The position numbers were made by a program, and so were the translations under genes. A DNA stretch of 64,000 bases from JAEZHK01 sp040768845 (GTDB lineage: Bacteria > Bacillota > Clostridia > Christensenellales > Aristaeellaceae): NCBI GenBank assembly GCA_040768845.1, contig JAXGME010000005.1:186001-250000 (forward strand). The letters run 5' to 3'. The notes below the pieces were generated by a model that worked only from the letters and a program-made list of their open reading frames with translations, made no database searches and was not told where the DNA came from. This document shows, in pieces, positions 1 to 9,377 of the stretch (the first letter of the stretch is position 1; every line of letters starts with the position of its first letter).

Positions 1-1
1 A

Positions 2-424
2 CGGCTCTCCTCCATCGCCGAGGCGGTTGAAAAGATGCAGGCGAAGGTCGTTTATTTGATACCCGGGATGAGCGATGCGCGCGCCGGCGCTTCCGCAAAG
101 CTCATCGATCAGCTCAAACTGACCATCTACCAGATCCGCACGCGGCTGCCCGGGGTGGAGATCCGCATGGGTTCCACGCCTCCGGGCGTGGCCGGCCGGT
201 ACGGCGATCCCACAAACGCGGCGATTTTTGGCTGCAATCTGGCCGTCGCCAAGTTCTGTGCGCAGTTTGACATTCCCTTTGTGGACGCGGCCTTTGCGCT
301 GCGGGACGCGCAGGGAAATTTGCAGGAATCCCTGTGCATGGACGCCGATACCTACGGCACCCATCTGAGCGATCAGGGCTGCGAAGCGTGGATCGGCTAC
401 TTGCTGGGGCATGTGCCCGGATAG
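2..424 (+). CDS. SGNH/GDSL-type hydrolase, C-terminal part (cut by window start)
   Basis: The frame is open from base 2, so the true N-terminus lies outside the window; about 140 residues are visible. The fold pattern suggests the C-terminal half of an SGNH/GDSL esterase: a surface beta strand (VVYLIPGM), an Asn-bearing segment, and near the end a D-x-x-H-like arrangement (DADTYGTHLSDQGCEAW) where these enzymes carry the catalytic Asp-His pair. The first Met at 35 is probably internal. It ends 26 bases before the glycosyltransferase and is likely in the same operon, where an SGNH enzyme could add or remove O-acyl groups on the polymer. The family call rests on motif shape only; the catalytic Ser block is missing from the window. 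Confidence 0.55.
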   Translation, partial: RLSSIAEAVEKMQAKVVYLIPGMSDARAGASAKLIDQLKLTIYQIRTRLPGVEIRMGSTPPGVAGRYGDPTNAAIFGCNLAVAKFCAQFDIPFVDAAFALRDAQGNLQESLCMDADTYGTHLSDQGCEAWIGYLLGHVPG

Positions 425-449
425 CGTCGCTTGAAAGGGGGCTGATGTA

Positions 450-2243
450 TTGCGCAAAGCAAAGGAGCGGGCGGAGGCTTTGATGAGGGCCGCGCCTGAT
501 CGGCGTCAGCTTCCCCATGTGCCCGATTCCACCGGAGTGCGCCGCGTTCTGGACCGGCGGGACAACCTGGAAGAAGATGCCAAAAGGCCGCAGTATGCGC
601 GCTTTGCGGGGCAGCGCTTTCTGGCGGATTTTCCCGTGCAGGTTTTTCCGGAGGGCGGGGCGCCTTTCCGCGCGCGGTGTGTGGACATCTCCCAAACCGG
701 CATGCGGCTGCGGTCAGCGGGGGCGGCGGCCCTTCCGCGCGCCGGCCAGCGCGTGGCGCTGAAGTTTTTGCTGCTGCCCGGCGTGCTGGCGGAAGGCACG
801 GAGAAGCGGTACCGCCTGCGGGCCGACGTCGTATGGTCGGCGCGAGAAGAGGGCGCCTTTGCCGTCAAATTCCATACGCCCCTGTACGTTTCCAGGCGCA
901 GGGTGAAAGACACGCTGATGGTTTCATCGGCCAGTTTCCTTCTGTTTCTGGTGACGCTGGTCATTCTTCTGATGCGCACCGAGAGCGTGCTCTACTTCAG
1001 TCAGAACAGCACGCTGTACGCCTACTCCATCGTCACGGCGGGCTTCCTTTTGTCCCGGTACCTGTTTGGCGCGCTGTACCGCCCCGTGCCCGTCAACCCC
1101 GAGTATACGCCTTCCGTCACCGTCGTCATTCCATGCTTCAACGAGGAGCAGTGGATCAGCCGAACCATCATCAGCTGCGTTGATCAGGATTATCCGCCGG
1201 ACAAACTGGAGATTATCATCGTGGACGATGGGTCCAGCGACCGCTCGGTGGAGGTCATCAAGGACACCGTCGCCAAGCTGTGGAACGAAGCGCAACGCTT
1301 TGGAACGCGCCAGCGCATTCGGGTATTTTTCCAAAAAGTGAACCAGGGCAAGCGCGAGGCCATGGCCCTTGGCATCCGCAACGCCCAGACCGAACTGGTG
1401 GCTTTCGTGGATTCGGACAGTTTTCTGGAGCCCGATGCCATCCGCCACCTGGTACAGCCCATGAGCGATCCCAAGATGGCCGGGGTCAGCGGGCGTACCG
1501 ACGTGACGAACGCCTACACCAACCATCTCACGAAAATGCAGTCGGTGCGCTACTACATTTCCTTTCGCATCATTAAGGCCGCCGAGGCGTACTTTGACTC
1601 GGTCATGTGCCTGTCCGGCCCGCTGGCCTGCTATCGCCTGTCCGTGGTGCACCAGGTGCTGGACGAGTGGCTGCACCAGACATTTCTGGGGCGCAAGGCC
1701 ACCTTTGGGGATGACCGGAGCCTGACCAACTTTGTGGTGCGGGGCCACCGCACCTATTATCAGGATACGGCCATTTGCGCTACCCTCGTCCCCAGCCGCC
1801 AGAAGGTATTTCTGCGCCAGCAGATGCGCTGGAAGCGGTCCTGGCTTCGGGAGAGCCTGAAGGCCGGGTCCTTCATGTGGCGCAAGGAGCCGCTGATGTC
1901 CATTTCCTTCTATCTGGGGCTTCTGATCCCGCTGCTTGCGCCGGTGATCATGGTGTATAACCTGGTTTATGTGCCCATCTTTCGGCACATCTACCCCACG
2001 ACATTCCTGCTGGGGCTTCTGATGATGTCCCTGCTGATGAGCTTTTCCCAGCTCCTTTTGAAAAGGAGCTCCCTTTGGATTTATGGAATCTGGTTTGCCC
2101 TCTACTATGAGGCCGTGCTTTTGTGGCAAATGCCCTATGCGTGGTTTACCTTCTGGGTCTCCGACTGGGGCACCCGCGGCAGCAAAAAGAAAAAGCCAAA
2201 ACCCGGCGCCCGGGCGCCCAGGCCGGCGTCCACCCGCGCGTAA
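450..2243 (+). CDS. PilZ-domain family 2 glycosyltransferase (exopolysaccharide synthase)
   Basis: A 597-residue membrane glycosyltransferase. The TTG start at 450 follows a purine-rich site (GAAAGGGGG, 433-441). Residues about 50-140 look like a PilZ domain, with the c-di-GMP-binding D-x-S-x-x-G element (DISQTG) preceded by arginines spaced as RxxxxR rather than the usual RxxxR. Two membrane helices follow (about 155-205), then the GT2 catalytic domain: DDGSSD near 257, DSD near 320, GDDRSL near 420 and the processive-synthase Q-x-x-R-W element (QMRWKRS) near 457. Helices follow to about 575, then a basic Lys/Arg/Pro tail. Known processive synthases of this type make cellulose, hyaluronan or poly-GlcNAc and extrude the chain through their own membrane domain. 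Deacetylases downstream favour an N-acetylated polymer (inference). In BcsA the PilZ domain is C-terminal; here it is N-terminal. Confidence 0.88.
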   Translation: MRKAKERAEALMRAAPDRRQLPHVPDSTGVRRVLDRRDNLEEDAKRPQYARFAGQRFLADFPVQVFPEGGAPFRARCVDISQTGMRLRSAGAAALPRAGQRVALKFLLLPGVLAEGTEKRYRLRADVVWSAREEGAFAVKFHTPLYVSRRRVKDTLMVSSASFLLFLVTLVILLMRTESVLYFSQNSTLYAYSIVTAGFLLSRYLFGALYRPVPVNPEYTPSVTVVIPCFNEEQWISRTIISCVDQDYPPDKLEIIIVDDGSSDRSVEVIKDTVAKLWNEAQRFGTRQRIRVFFQKVNQGKREAMALGIRNAQTELVAFVDSDSFLEPDAIRHLVQPMSDPKMAGVSGRTDVTNAYTNHLTKMQSVRYYISFRIIKAAEAYFDSVMCLSGPLACYRLSVVHQVLDEWLHQTFLGRKATFGDDRSLTNFVVRGHRTYYQDTAICATLVPSRQKVFLRQQMRWKRSWLRESLKAGSFMWRKEPLMSISFYLGLLIPLLAPVIMVYNLVYVPIFRHIYPTTFLLGLLMMSLLMSFSQLLLKRSSLWIYGIWFALYYEAVLLWQMPYAWFTFWVSDWGTRGSKKKKPKPGARAPRPASTRA

Positions 2244-2277
2244 GCACTTTGCGACTGAAAGGAGTTGGCGCATTCAA

Positions 2278-4200
2278 GTGGCACCCCGTCAAGAGCCTGA
2301 AAACGCATTTCCCGTCGCGGAGCGCCGGCTTCGTTGGCACAACCGCGTCAAGGTGCTTCGCACCGTTGTGCAACTGGCGGCGCTGGCGGCGCTGGCGGCG
2401 TACATTGTCGTATCCATTTTGGGCGGTCGGGGGCTGTTCGGCAGCGGGACGCCGACCGCCGCCTCCGGCGGGGAGGAGCGGACGCAGAGCGGAGAGGGCA
2501 GTTTTATCGCCATCTCCTATCCGGGGCTCACCCGTTCCAAGAGCCTTGAAAGCAAGATCGTAAATGTCGACACCTTCAGTCAACAGCTGCGCGCGCTGAA
2601 GGATTCCGGGTATGTGACCGTTACGCAGCAGGACGTCCTCAACGATTATTATTACTATGGGAGCCTGCCGGAAAAGGCGCTGTTCCTGATTTTTGAGGAC
2701 GGCATACAGGATACCGTGCAGCTGGCTCAGAGCGTTTTGGAGGATTTGAATTATCGCGCGACCATTTCCACCTATGCCAACAACCTTGACGATGCCTCCA
2801 GAAGATTCATCACCGCGGAGGGCCTGCGTTCGCTCGCTTCCAATGGCTGGTGGGAAATGGGAACCAACGGCTATCGGCTTTCTTACATCAATGTGTACGA
2901 CCGCTACGGCAACTTCTTCGGAAACCTCAACGGCAGCGAATATGTGAAGGTAAGTCCATGGCTGTGGCGGGACTACAATCACTACCTGATGGACTTCATC
3001 CGGGACGAGGACCGGCTTCGGCTGGAGAGCGAGGCCGAACTGCGAAAGCGCATCCAGGACGATTATGACCTGATGTCCTCCACCTACGCCGCGAGACTTG
3101 GCGGCGTGCCCGGACTGTATATTCTGATGCACTCCAACACCGGCGCCTTTGCGACCGACCCGATTGCCAGCGACGCGAACCGGGAGGGCATGACGGGCAT
3201 TTTCGCCATGAACTTCAACCGCCAGGGTACATGCCTGAATACGCTGAAGTCCTCGGTGTACGATCTTTCGCGCCTGCAGGTGCAGAGCTATTTTTCAACC
3301 AATCACCTGCTGATGCGCATCCAGGATGATACCGGGGACGACGTGGCCTTTGTAACCGGCGATGCGCAGCAGGCGGAAAACTGGTACCGGGATGAGGGCG
3401 CCGCGCAGTTTGAGAGCGGCCAGATCACCCTCACCACCCAGCCCCGGGGCGAGGGGCGGATTGCCCTGAAAAGCCAGATGATGGCGGACCTGGATATGAC
3501 GGTCACCCTGAAGGGGAACCTGATCGGCTGTCAGCGGGTCAACCTGCGTACCGACCGGGACCTGAAAACCGGCATCCAGGTGGGTCTGGAGGACAATGAG
3601 CTGGTGATCCGGGACCTTTCGCAGGGCGGGCTGGAGCTGGCGCGCCAGGGCCTGTTTGAGCTGGACGGCGGTCCCTACATTTCCACGCAGGAGGATGAAT
3701 ACAACGGCCTGGTGGCGCTGCAAAACGCCATCATTCAGTACGACGAGGATCCGCTCCGGGTGGCCCAGGCGCAAAAAAAACTGGCCGAGCTGGAGAACAC
3801 CCCGGTGGTAACCCTAGCCGACGGCGGAACGCCTTACTATCCGGAACTGGATGTCGCCGACAGGGCCAGCCGCAAGCTGCGCATCCGGCTGGTGGGGTCC
3901 CGGCTGAGCGTCTGGGTTGACGACCGCCCCGCCGTGGAGCAGCTGCTGGTGTCCGGCGGCCAGGTGGGCCTGGGCCTTTTGGTCCTGAGTGCCCAGGCGA
4001 GCGCCGACGAGGACGAGTACAGCCAGCGCTTCTTCTACGATGACGTATACGACGCGGTGTTTGTCGATCCCGTGGTGCTGGATGCCCAGGACCAGGAAAA
4101 AGTGCTGTATTCCTATACGTCGGAGCAGTTGCGGACCATCAACGGCATAATTACCGGATGGTTTAACGCCGCCATCAACTTTTTCCTGGACAATTTCTGA
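2278..4200 (+). CDS. Membrane-anchored polysaccharide deacetylase-like protein
   Basis: The frame is open further upstream, but GTG 2278 is preferred: it follows GGAG at 2261-2264 and lies beyond the upstream gene's stop. The protein has 640 residues. A cytoplasmic stretch is followed by one hydrophobic helix (about 20-45). The next ~250 residues resemble a NodB/PgaB-like deacetylase: a VDTFSQQLRALKDSGYVTVT segment, then LFLIFEDGIQDT near residue 138, where active enzymes carry TFDDG. One metal-binding Asp is replaced by Glu and no clear HxxxH pair follows, so catalysis is doubtful. The C-terminal ~250 residues are beta-rich and resemble a lectin-like sugar-binding domain. It sits between the synthase and the GH18 hydrolase, so a role in binding or guiding the nascent polymer is plausible. 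Confidence 0.65.
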   Translation: MAPRQEPENAFPVAERRLRWHNRVKVLRTVVQLAALAALAAYIVVSILGGRGLFGSGTPTAASGGEERTQSGEGSFIAISYPGLTRSKSLESKIVNVDTFSQQLRALKDSGYVTVTQQDVLNDYYYYGSLPEKALFLIFEDGIQDTVQLAQSVLEDLNYRATISTYANNLDDASRRFITAEGLRSLASNGWWEMGTNGYRLSYINVYDRYGNFFGNLNGSEYVKVSPWLWRDYNHYLMDFIRDEDRLRLESEAELRKRIQDDYDLMSSTYAARLGGVPGLYILMHSNTGAFATDPIASDANREGMTGIFAMNFNRQGTCLNTLKSSVYDLSRLQVQSYFSTNHLLMRIQDDTGDDVAFVTGDAQQAENWYRDEGAAQFESGQITLTTQPRGEGRIALKSQMMADLDMTVTLKGNLIGCQRVNLRTDRDLKTGIQVGLEDNELVIRDLSQGGLELARQGLFELDGGPYISTQEDEYNGLVALQNAIIQYDEDPLRVAQAQKKLAELENTPVVTLADGGTPYYPELDVADRASRKLRIRLVGSRLSVWVDDRPAVEQLLVSGGQVGLGLLVLSAQASADEDEYSQRFFYDDVYDAVFVDPVVLDAQDQEKVLYSYTSEQLRTINGIITGWFNAAINFFLDNF

Positions 4201-4219
4201 TCAAACGGAGGATTCAGGC

Positions 4220-5254
4220 GTGAAAAGACCCATTTTGGCGCTCTTGCTGGCGGCACTGATGCTGATGACGCCCGGCCTTGCAAAGGCTGCGGAATGGGCG
4301 ACCGGCGCCTGGCTCCCCTATTGGGATGCGGAGGATGCCCTGGCTGAAATGGACAGCTTGAGCGGCCGGCTGGACGCGGCGGTGGCCTTTGCGGGGCTGT
4401 TTGACAGCGGCGACCAGATCATTCTGCCGGAGGCGACCGAAGCGCTGCTCGCGCAAATGCAAACATCCCTGGCGGAAGCGGATACGGCGGTGTTTCTGTC
4501 GGTGGTAAACGATGTTGAAGTGGCGCCGGGCAAGTACGACAATAAATCCACAGACCTTCTGCGCCGGCTGTTTAAAAGCGAGGCCTCCGTCGGCGCGCAC
4601 CTGGAGGCGCTGGTCTCGCTTATCGATACATACGGCCTTCGCGGGCTGGAATTGGACTATGAAAATCTCGGCTCCGATGCCGGGCTGTGGGCGGCCTATG
4701 CCGGGTTTATCCAGCGCATATGGGCCGTGTGCCAGCGCGACGGAGTGCGGCTGCGCGTGGTGCTGCCCTGGAATGCGCCCAAATACGTCACTTTGCCGGA
4801 GGGCCCGGAATACACGGTGATGTGTTACAATCTGTACGGGTACCACAGCGGCCCCGGCCCGAAGGCGGACATTGAGTTTCTCAAAACCGTGTGCGAGCTG
4901 TACCGGGAAGTGCCCGGAACCGTGCGCATGGCCTTTGCGACCGGCGGCTTTGTCTGGAGCGGCGATGAAATTGAGGCGCTTGACCAGCTTCAGGCGGCGG
5001 GGCGCCTGGCGGAGGCGGGTGTGCTGCCCGAGCGGGACGAGGCCAGCGGGGCGCTGAGGGCCGCCTATTCCGCGGATGGCGTCCGGCACGAGCTATGGTA
5101 TGCCGACGGGCAAACCCTGGCCGCCTGGCGGGATGTCTGCCTGGCGTACGGCTACGGGGCCTTTGACCTGTTTCGACTCGGAGGCAACGACTTGACCGAT
5201 TGGGCAGAGGCATCCTTTTTCGGACCCTTGGTGCGGGAGGAAGATATAAATTGA
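4220..5254 (+). CDS. Secreted glycoside hydrolase family 18 protein
   Basis: A 344-residue protein with a GTG start at 4220 after CGGAGG (4206-4211). A signal peptide ends near residue 23 (LAKA-AEWATG). The GH18 barrel shows in the strand-4 motif GLRGLELDYE: the catalytic acid Glu148 and the preceding Asp146 are present, while the first two Asp of the full DxxDxDxE motif are Arg and Glu. The strand-6-like MCYNLYGYH also fits. GH18 enzymes cut beta-1,4-GlcNAc chains or related linkages by substrate assistance from the N-acetyl group. In this operon the likely substrate is the polymer made by the PilZ-GT2 synthase, for length control, release or dispersal. Its stop overlaps the TTG start of the next gene, indicating translational coupling. 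Confidence 0.78.
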   Translation: MKRPILALLLAALMLMTPGLAKAAEWATGAWLPYWDAEDALAEMDSLSGRLDAAVAFAGLFDSGDQIILPEATEALLAQMQTSLAEADTAVFLSVVNDVEVAPGKYDNKSTDLLRRLFKSEASVGAHLEALVSLIDTYGLRGLELDYENLGSDAGLWAAYAGFIQRIWAVCQRDGVRLRVVLPWNAPKYVTLPEGPEYTVMCYNLYGYHSGPGPKADIEFLKTVCELYREVPGTVRMAFATGGFVWSGDEIEALDQLQAAGRLAEAGVLPERDEASGALRAAYSADGVRHELWYADGQTLAAWRDVCLAYGYGAFDLFRLGGNDLTDWAEASFFGPLVREEDIN

Positions 5255-7527
5255 GAAAGAGACAGTTGCGCACGGCCGTTTTGCTGCTGATTCTGGCGGC
5301 CGGGATGATTTCGGCGGGGATATACGCCCGCATCGCCCAGTGGAAGCCCTTCAGCCCGGCACCCTTGGCGCAGAGCGTCAGCGCCGAGGTGTCGCCTGTC
5401 GCCCAGCAGGTGAGCGTTGCCGTACAGCGCTATGACAGGCTGGAAGACGGGGAGACGGCTGTCCTGAGGGACACCGCCACCGACGGAATCCCGCAAAAGG
5501 CTGAGCTGGTCATCCTCGGGATGGCGCCGGAGGCGGCAATGCGCCGGCTGCTTTCAGAATTGGCGCTCAGCGGCGTATCCGCCGTGTTTTACGCCACCGG
5601 GAGCGACGCCGCACAGTATCCCGCAAGCCTGGCGCTGGTGCGCAGTGAGGGGTATGAGGTCGGCGTCGCCTACCTGGTCTCGGGCCAGATTGAGCAGGTT
5701 TCGGGAAAGCGGATCGTTTCGGAACTGTTTCCCGCCTGCGCGGCGGTGCAGGTTGCCTCCGGCGTATGGCCCGATCGCCTGCTGACGCTGACAGAGCCCG
5801 GGGAGGGACTGCTTGACGCCGCATATGCCTGCTCAATGCGGGAGGCCGTGCAGCCCACCCGGGTGATCACCCTTGAGGAAGCCTACACCGAGGCCATGGC
5901 CCAAAGCCTGGTGGACGGGTTGACGCGGGGGTCGATCCTATGCCTTCGGCTTGACGGCGCGCAAGCGCCGGACATCGCGCCGCTCGTAAACGCATTGGCC
6001 CAGACGAACCTGCAATCCATCGCCCAGCAGATGCTGGAAGCGGACTACACCCCCGCGCAGCCGCAGGCCCGGGCCTATACGGTTGAGCGCGCGGTGGCCT
6101 TTTCATTTTCCGGGTTCGGAAACCGGGATGAGCTGACGAGCGTGCTGGCCTCACTCAAGGCGGTGAAGGCCACGGCCACTTTCTTTGTCACGCGGGAAGA
6201 GATTTCCCGATACCCCGAGGACATCCGCGCACTGGTGGAAGCCGGCCATCAGCTGGGGATATCGGCACAGGCGGCGCGCTTTACCACCGCGGCCACAATG
6301 CTGGAAGACCTGCTCTACGCCAAGGACGAGCTTGCCTCCGCCTTTTCCTACACGGGGGATCTGGCGGTGCGGGTGGCTTATGGCAGCGTCACCGACGCCC
6401 TCCGGCAAGCCTGCGGGGCGGGCGGCTTTACGCTGGTGTCCTCGCTGGTCAACGTCGTGCGTTCGGACGACATCCGGATGACCGATGCGCGCGCGGTGCT
6501 GCCTTTGGCGCTTCCTGAGACAAATGGGGTGCTGCAGCGGGGGGCGATTGTACACTTTCAAATGAAACAGTACCAGCGCAGCAGCACACTGCTGGGCGAC
6601 CTGGTGCGCCTGGTGGCCACGGAGCGAAACATCTATTCGATCAAGCCCGTCATGGACATTCTGAACAACCGGGAGATGACCTATACCTACCCGGTTCCGG
6701 AGGAAAGCATCCTTCCCGACCTTCGGGACGCCATTCACCCGGGGCAGTTGACGGGCAATGCCATGTCGGCCATCGTCGCCCGCTACATTGGCATTGACTG
6801 GGTGAATTCCACGTCTTTTCTGCCGGGGTTTACCCGGGCGGAGATCAAGCGCCTGGACAAAAAAGGCCTGGTGGCAAACGACGAGAATATGGTATTTTTA
6901 ACCTTTGACGACTGGGGCACAGACAAGGCCATTACGGCGCTGCTGGATGTATTAAAGGCGCACAACGCGCGCGCCACCTTCTTTGTGCGGACGGAAAACG
7001 TGACCTATAACCCCAATCTGCTGCGTGCCATCGCGGCCGAGGGGCACGCCGTCGGAAGCCACACCCATACGCACTTCCCGCTGTCCAACGACACGGGAGA
7101 CGGGAAAAAGTTTACGGAGCTTTCCGCGAAGCAGGTGGAGGACCTGAAAAAGGATCTGGTGACCAGCCACGGCGTGTTTGAGTCCATCATCGGCGATATG
7201 ACGGTGAACGGCCGCCCGGCGCTGTCGCTTCTGTTCCGGCCGCCCACCCTGGCTGTGAGCAAAAACGGCATGGAAGCGGTGCTCGACTGCGGCTTTACCC
7301 ACGTTGTCTCCGGGTCCTACACCACCCAGGACTACAAAGCCACCAGCGCCAGCAGCCTGGCGGAAACCTTGAAAAAGCGCACCAAGAGCGGCGCGGTGCT
7401 GATCATGCACATGTCCGACAACAGCATCTATACCGCCGAAGCGCTGGACATCTATTTGAGCGAAATGGAGCTTCGTGACGCCGACAAGCGGTACAAGTTT
7501 GCGGGCCTGGACGAAGTGCTTCAGTAG
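5251..7527 (+). CDS. Two-domain polysaccharide deacetylase, membrane anchored
   Basis: The start is taken as TTG 5251, 10 bases after GGGAGG and overlapping the GH18 stop (TTGA). An ATG at 5200 in the same frame lies inside the GH18 gene and has no good binding site. The protein has 758 residues with an N-terminal anchor (LLLILAAGMISAG). The first half holds one or two degenerate deacetylase-like repeats (ATATFFVTREEI). The C-terminal domain (about 545-745) is a NodB domain: TFDDW near 552 (canonical TFDDG), the metal-binding SHTHTH, an RPP motif (LFRPP) and the closing histidine strand LIMHMSD. It probably N-deacetylates the exopolysaccharide outside the membrane, making it partly cationic as in poly-GlcNAc systems. 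It ends 9 bases from the convergent sugar dehydrogenase. Confidence 0.85.
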   Translation: MRKRQLRTAVLLLILAAGMISAGIYARIAQWKPFSPAPLAQSVSAEVSPVAQQVSVAVQRYDRLEDGETAVLRDTATDGIPQKAELVILGMAPEAAMRRLLSELALSGVSAVFYATGSDAAQYPASLALVRSEGYEVGVAYLVSGQIEQVSGKRIVSELFPACAAVQVASGVWPDRLLTLTEPGEGLLDAAYACSMREAVQPTRVITLEEAYTEAMAQSLVDGLTRGSILCLRLDGAQAPDIAPLVNALAQTNLQSIAQQMLEADYTPAQPQARAYTVERAVAFSFSGFGNRDELTSVLASLKAVKATATFFVTREEISRYPEDIRALVEAGHQLGISAQAARFTTAATMLEDLLYAKDELASAFSYTGDLAVRVAYGSVTDALRQACGAGGFTLVSSLVNVVRSDDIRMTDARAVLPLALPETNGVLQRGAIVHFQMKQYQRSSTLLGDLVRLVATERNIYSIKPVMDILNNREMTYTYPVPEESILPDLRDAIHPGQLTGNAMSAIVARYIGIDWVNSTSFLPGFTRAEIKRLDKKGLVANDENMVFLTFDDWGTDKAITALLDVLKAHNARATFFVRTENVTYNPNLLRAIAAEGHAVGSHTHTHFPLSNDTGDGKKFTELSAKQVEDLKKDLVTSHGVFESIIGDMTVNGRPALSLLFRPPTLAVSKNGMEAVLDCGFTHVVSGSYTTQDYKATSASSLAETLKKRTKSGAVLIMHMSDNSIYTAEALDIYLSEMELRDADKRYKFAGLDEVLQ

Positions 7528-7536
7528 GCCCCTGCG

Positions 7537-8856
7537 CTACAAGCGCCACCATGCGTAGCCGCGGCTTTTCAGATCGTCCGGGCGGAACATCCCTTTGACG
7601 TCCAGAAGCACGCGGCACCGGGCGGGGCAGCCTTCAAAGCACTGGTCGATCTGCGCCCAGGTTAGGTCCCTGAACTGCTGATGGGCCACGGCAAAAATCA
7701 GGCAATCGGCTCCGAAAATGGCGCTGATGGGGGTCAGGGTGATCCCATAAACGCTTTGCGTTTCCTCCGGATCGGCCACGGGATCTATCACCAAAGGATC
7801 AACGCCGTATTCCCGCAGCCGCTGAATGATATCGTATACCTTGCTGTTGCGAACATCGGGGCAGTTTTCCTTAAAGGTCATGCCGAAGATTGCCACCCGC
7901 GCGCTTTTCACCGTTTTCCCGGCAAGGATCATTTTTTTGATGGCGGCGTCCGCCACAAACATGCCCATGCCGTCGTTGACCTTGCGCCCCGAAAGCACAA
8001 TTTGGCTGTGATAGCCCAGCTTTTCCGCTTCATAGATAAAGTAATACGGATCCACGCCGATGCAGTGCCCGCCCACCAGCCCCGGGCGGAAGCCCAGCGC
8101 GTTCCATTTGGTATTCATAGCGTCAATGACATCGTTGGTATCGATCCCGATCCGATCAAACACCATGGCCATTTCGTTGATAAACGCGATATTGATATCC
8201 CGTTGGCTGTTTTCCACCACCTTGGCCGCCTCGGCCACCTTGATTGAAGAGGCCCTATAGACGCCCGCGGTGATGATCAGCGCATACACGCTGGCGACAG
8301 TATCCAAGGTCTCCTCATCCATGCCGGAAACAATCTTCCGGATGGTCGGGAGGCGATGCACCCGGTCACCGGGGTTGATCCGCTCAGGGGAATAGCCGAT
8401 CTTAAAATCAACGCCACAGCGCAGTCCGGACCTTTGCTCGAGGATTGGGAGGCAGACTTCTTCCGTAACACCGGGATATACGGTGGACTCATAGACCACA
8501 ACGGCGCCTTTGCGCAGGCAATCCCCCACAATCTGACTGGCGCTGACGACCGGAGCCAGGTCGGGGGTCTTGTCGGTATTGATCGGCGTGGGAACGGCGA
8601 TGACAAAAAAGCTCGCAGCCCGGAGCAAGGCCGGGTCCGCGGTAAAAACCGCGCCGGTTTCTCCGAGGGCCCGAGCGCCCACCTCGTCGGTGGGGTCCAC
8701 CCCCCGGCGGAGTTTTTCCACCTTGCCGACGTCTGTATCAAAGCCGATGACGTCCAGCTTCTTTGCGAATTCGACCGCAATGGGCAGCCCTACATAGCCC
8801 AGCCCTACCACCGCCAGCTTTGCTCGCCGGGATGTCAAATCGTCAAAAACCGTCAT
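7537..8856 (-). CDS. UDP-sugar (UDP-HexNAc/UDP-glucose type) 6-dehydrogenase
   Basis: A 439-residue member of the UDP-glucose/UDP-ManNAc dehydrogenase family. ATG 8856 is chosen because GGAGGAG lies 5 bases upstream; the frame extends further without a binding site. The N-terminal Rossmann fold has LAVVGLGYVGLPIA. A middle segment carries YSPERINPGD, and the catalytic Cys265 sits in GGHCIGVDPYY. The C-terminal UDP-binding domain has GMTFKENCPDVRNSK. The enzyme oxidises a UDP-sugar twice at C6 with NAD to give a UDP-uronic acid; wording near the Cys (GHCIGVDPYYF) is closer to the WbpO/TviB UDP-HexNAc branch than to plain UDP-glucose enzymes, but the substrate is not certain. It may feed the adjacent exopolysaccharide pathway. 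It has its own promoter at 9014-9043. Confidence 0.88.
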   Translation of the reverse strand: MTVFDDLTSRRAKLAVVGLGYVGLPIAVEFAKKLDVIGFDTDVGKVEKLRRGVDPTDEVGARALGETGAVFTADPALLRAASFFVIAVPTPINTDKTPDLAPVVSASQIVGDCLRKGAVVVYESTVYPGVTEEVCLPILEQRSGLRCGVDFKIGYSPERINPGDRVHRLPTIRKIVSGMDEETLDTVASVYALIITAGVYRASSIKVAEAAKVVENSQRDINIAFINEMAMVFDRIGIDTNDVIDAMNTKWNALGFRPGLVGGHCIGVDPYYFIYEAEKLGYHSQIVLSGRKVNDGMGMFVADAAIKKMILAGKTVKSARVAIFGMTFKENCPDVRNSKVYDIIQRLREYGVDPLVIDPVADPEETQSVYGITLTPISAIFGADCLIFAVAHQQFRDLTWAQIDQCFEGCPARCRVLLDVKGMFRPDDLKSRGYAWWRL

Positions 8857-9013
8857 GGGGTCTCCTCCATCCATTTGTGCGGTGGCGGCCACTGCTTTGG
8901 CCGAAAACACGCCGGGGACCTTCGCGCGGACAGAAAACCGAGCCGGGACGATCAAGACAGGCCGATTCGCGGCGGGAGAGTAAAAAATGGAATCAAATGC
9001 ACACCTACGCAGT

Positions 9014-9043
9014 ACTATATAAGAAACCCGCGGATTCTGTCAA
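9014..9043 (-). promoter_or_regulatory. Sigma-A promoter for the UDP-sugar dehydrogenase gene
   Basis: On the minus strand there is TTGACA (9043-9038), an 18-base spacer and TATAGT (9019-9014). Transcription would start near 9007, leaving a ~150-base leader before the ATG at 8856. The surrounding sequence is the most AT-rich part of this intergenic region. Confidence 0.7.
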
Positions 9044-9377
9044 TACAAATATGCGCGGCCGTACCTTTTGCGGAATTTGCCAATTCGACGCATTTGAAGC
9101 TTTTGGAAGATGGCAGCTCCGCCGAGTCCGATTCCGTTGCCGGGCAATGCCCGGATCCCAAACGGCAATTCGTTTTTGCGAAAAACTTTTGACAGTACCG
9201 CTTTGTCCCCCTTATTCTGGAAACCTGCTGTTTCCCTTTTTGCGAAACTTATTGTACTTTATCCCAAAAGAGCGGCGAAGGGCCATGTTTCAAGGGGAGA
9301 TTTGCAGGCAAACAAAAAAGCCCGCCGCAACCGGTGAGCTTCTTTGCACCAACGAATGTCGGTATTCATGGCTAATC
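9044..9377. other. Non-coding stretch left of the insertion sequence
   Basis: No convincing gene was found on either strand. Base composition is lower in GC than the flanking genes. A run of six T on the minus strand follows a GC-rich segment near 9312-9330 and could be the end of an old transcription unit, but the stem is weak. It may hold the remainder of whatever locus the insertion element entered. Confidence 0.4.
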
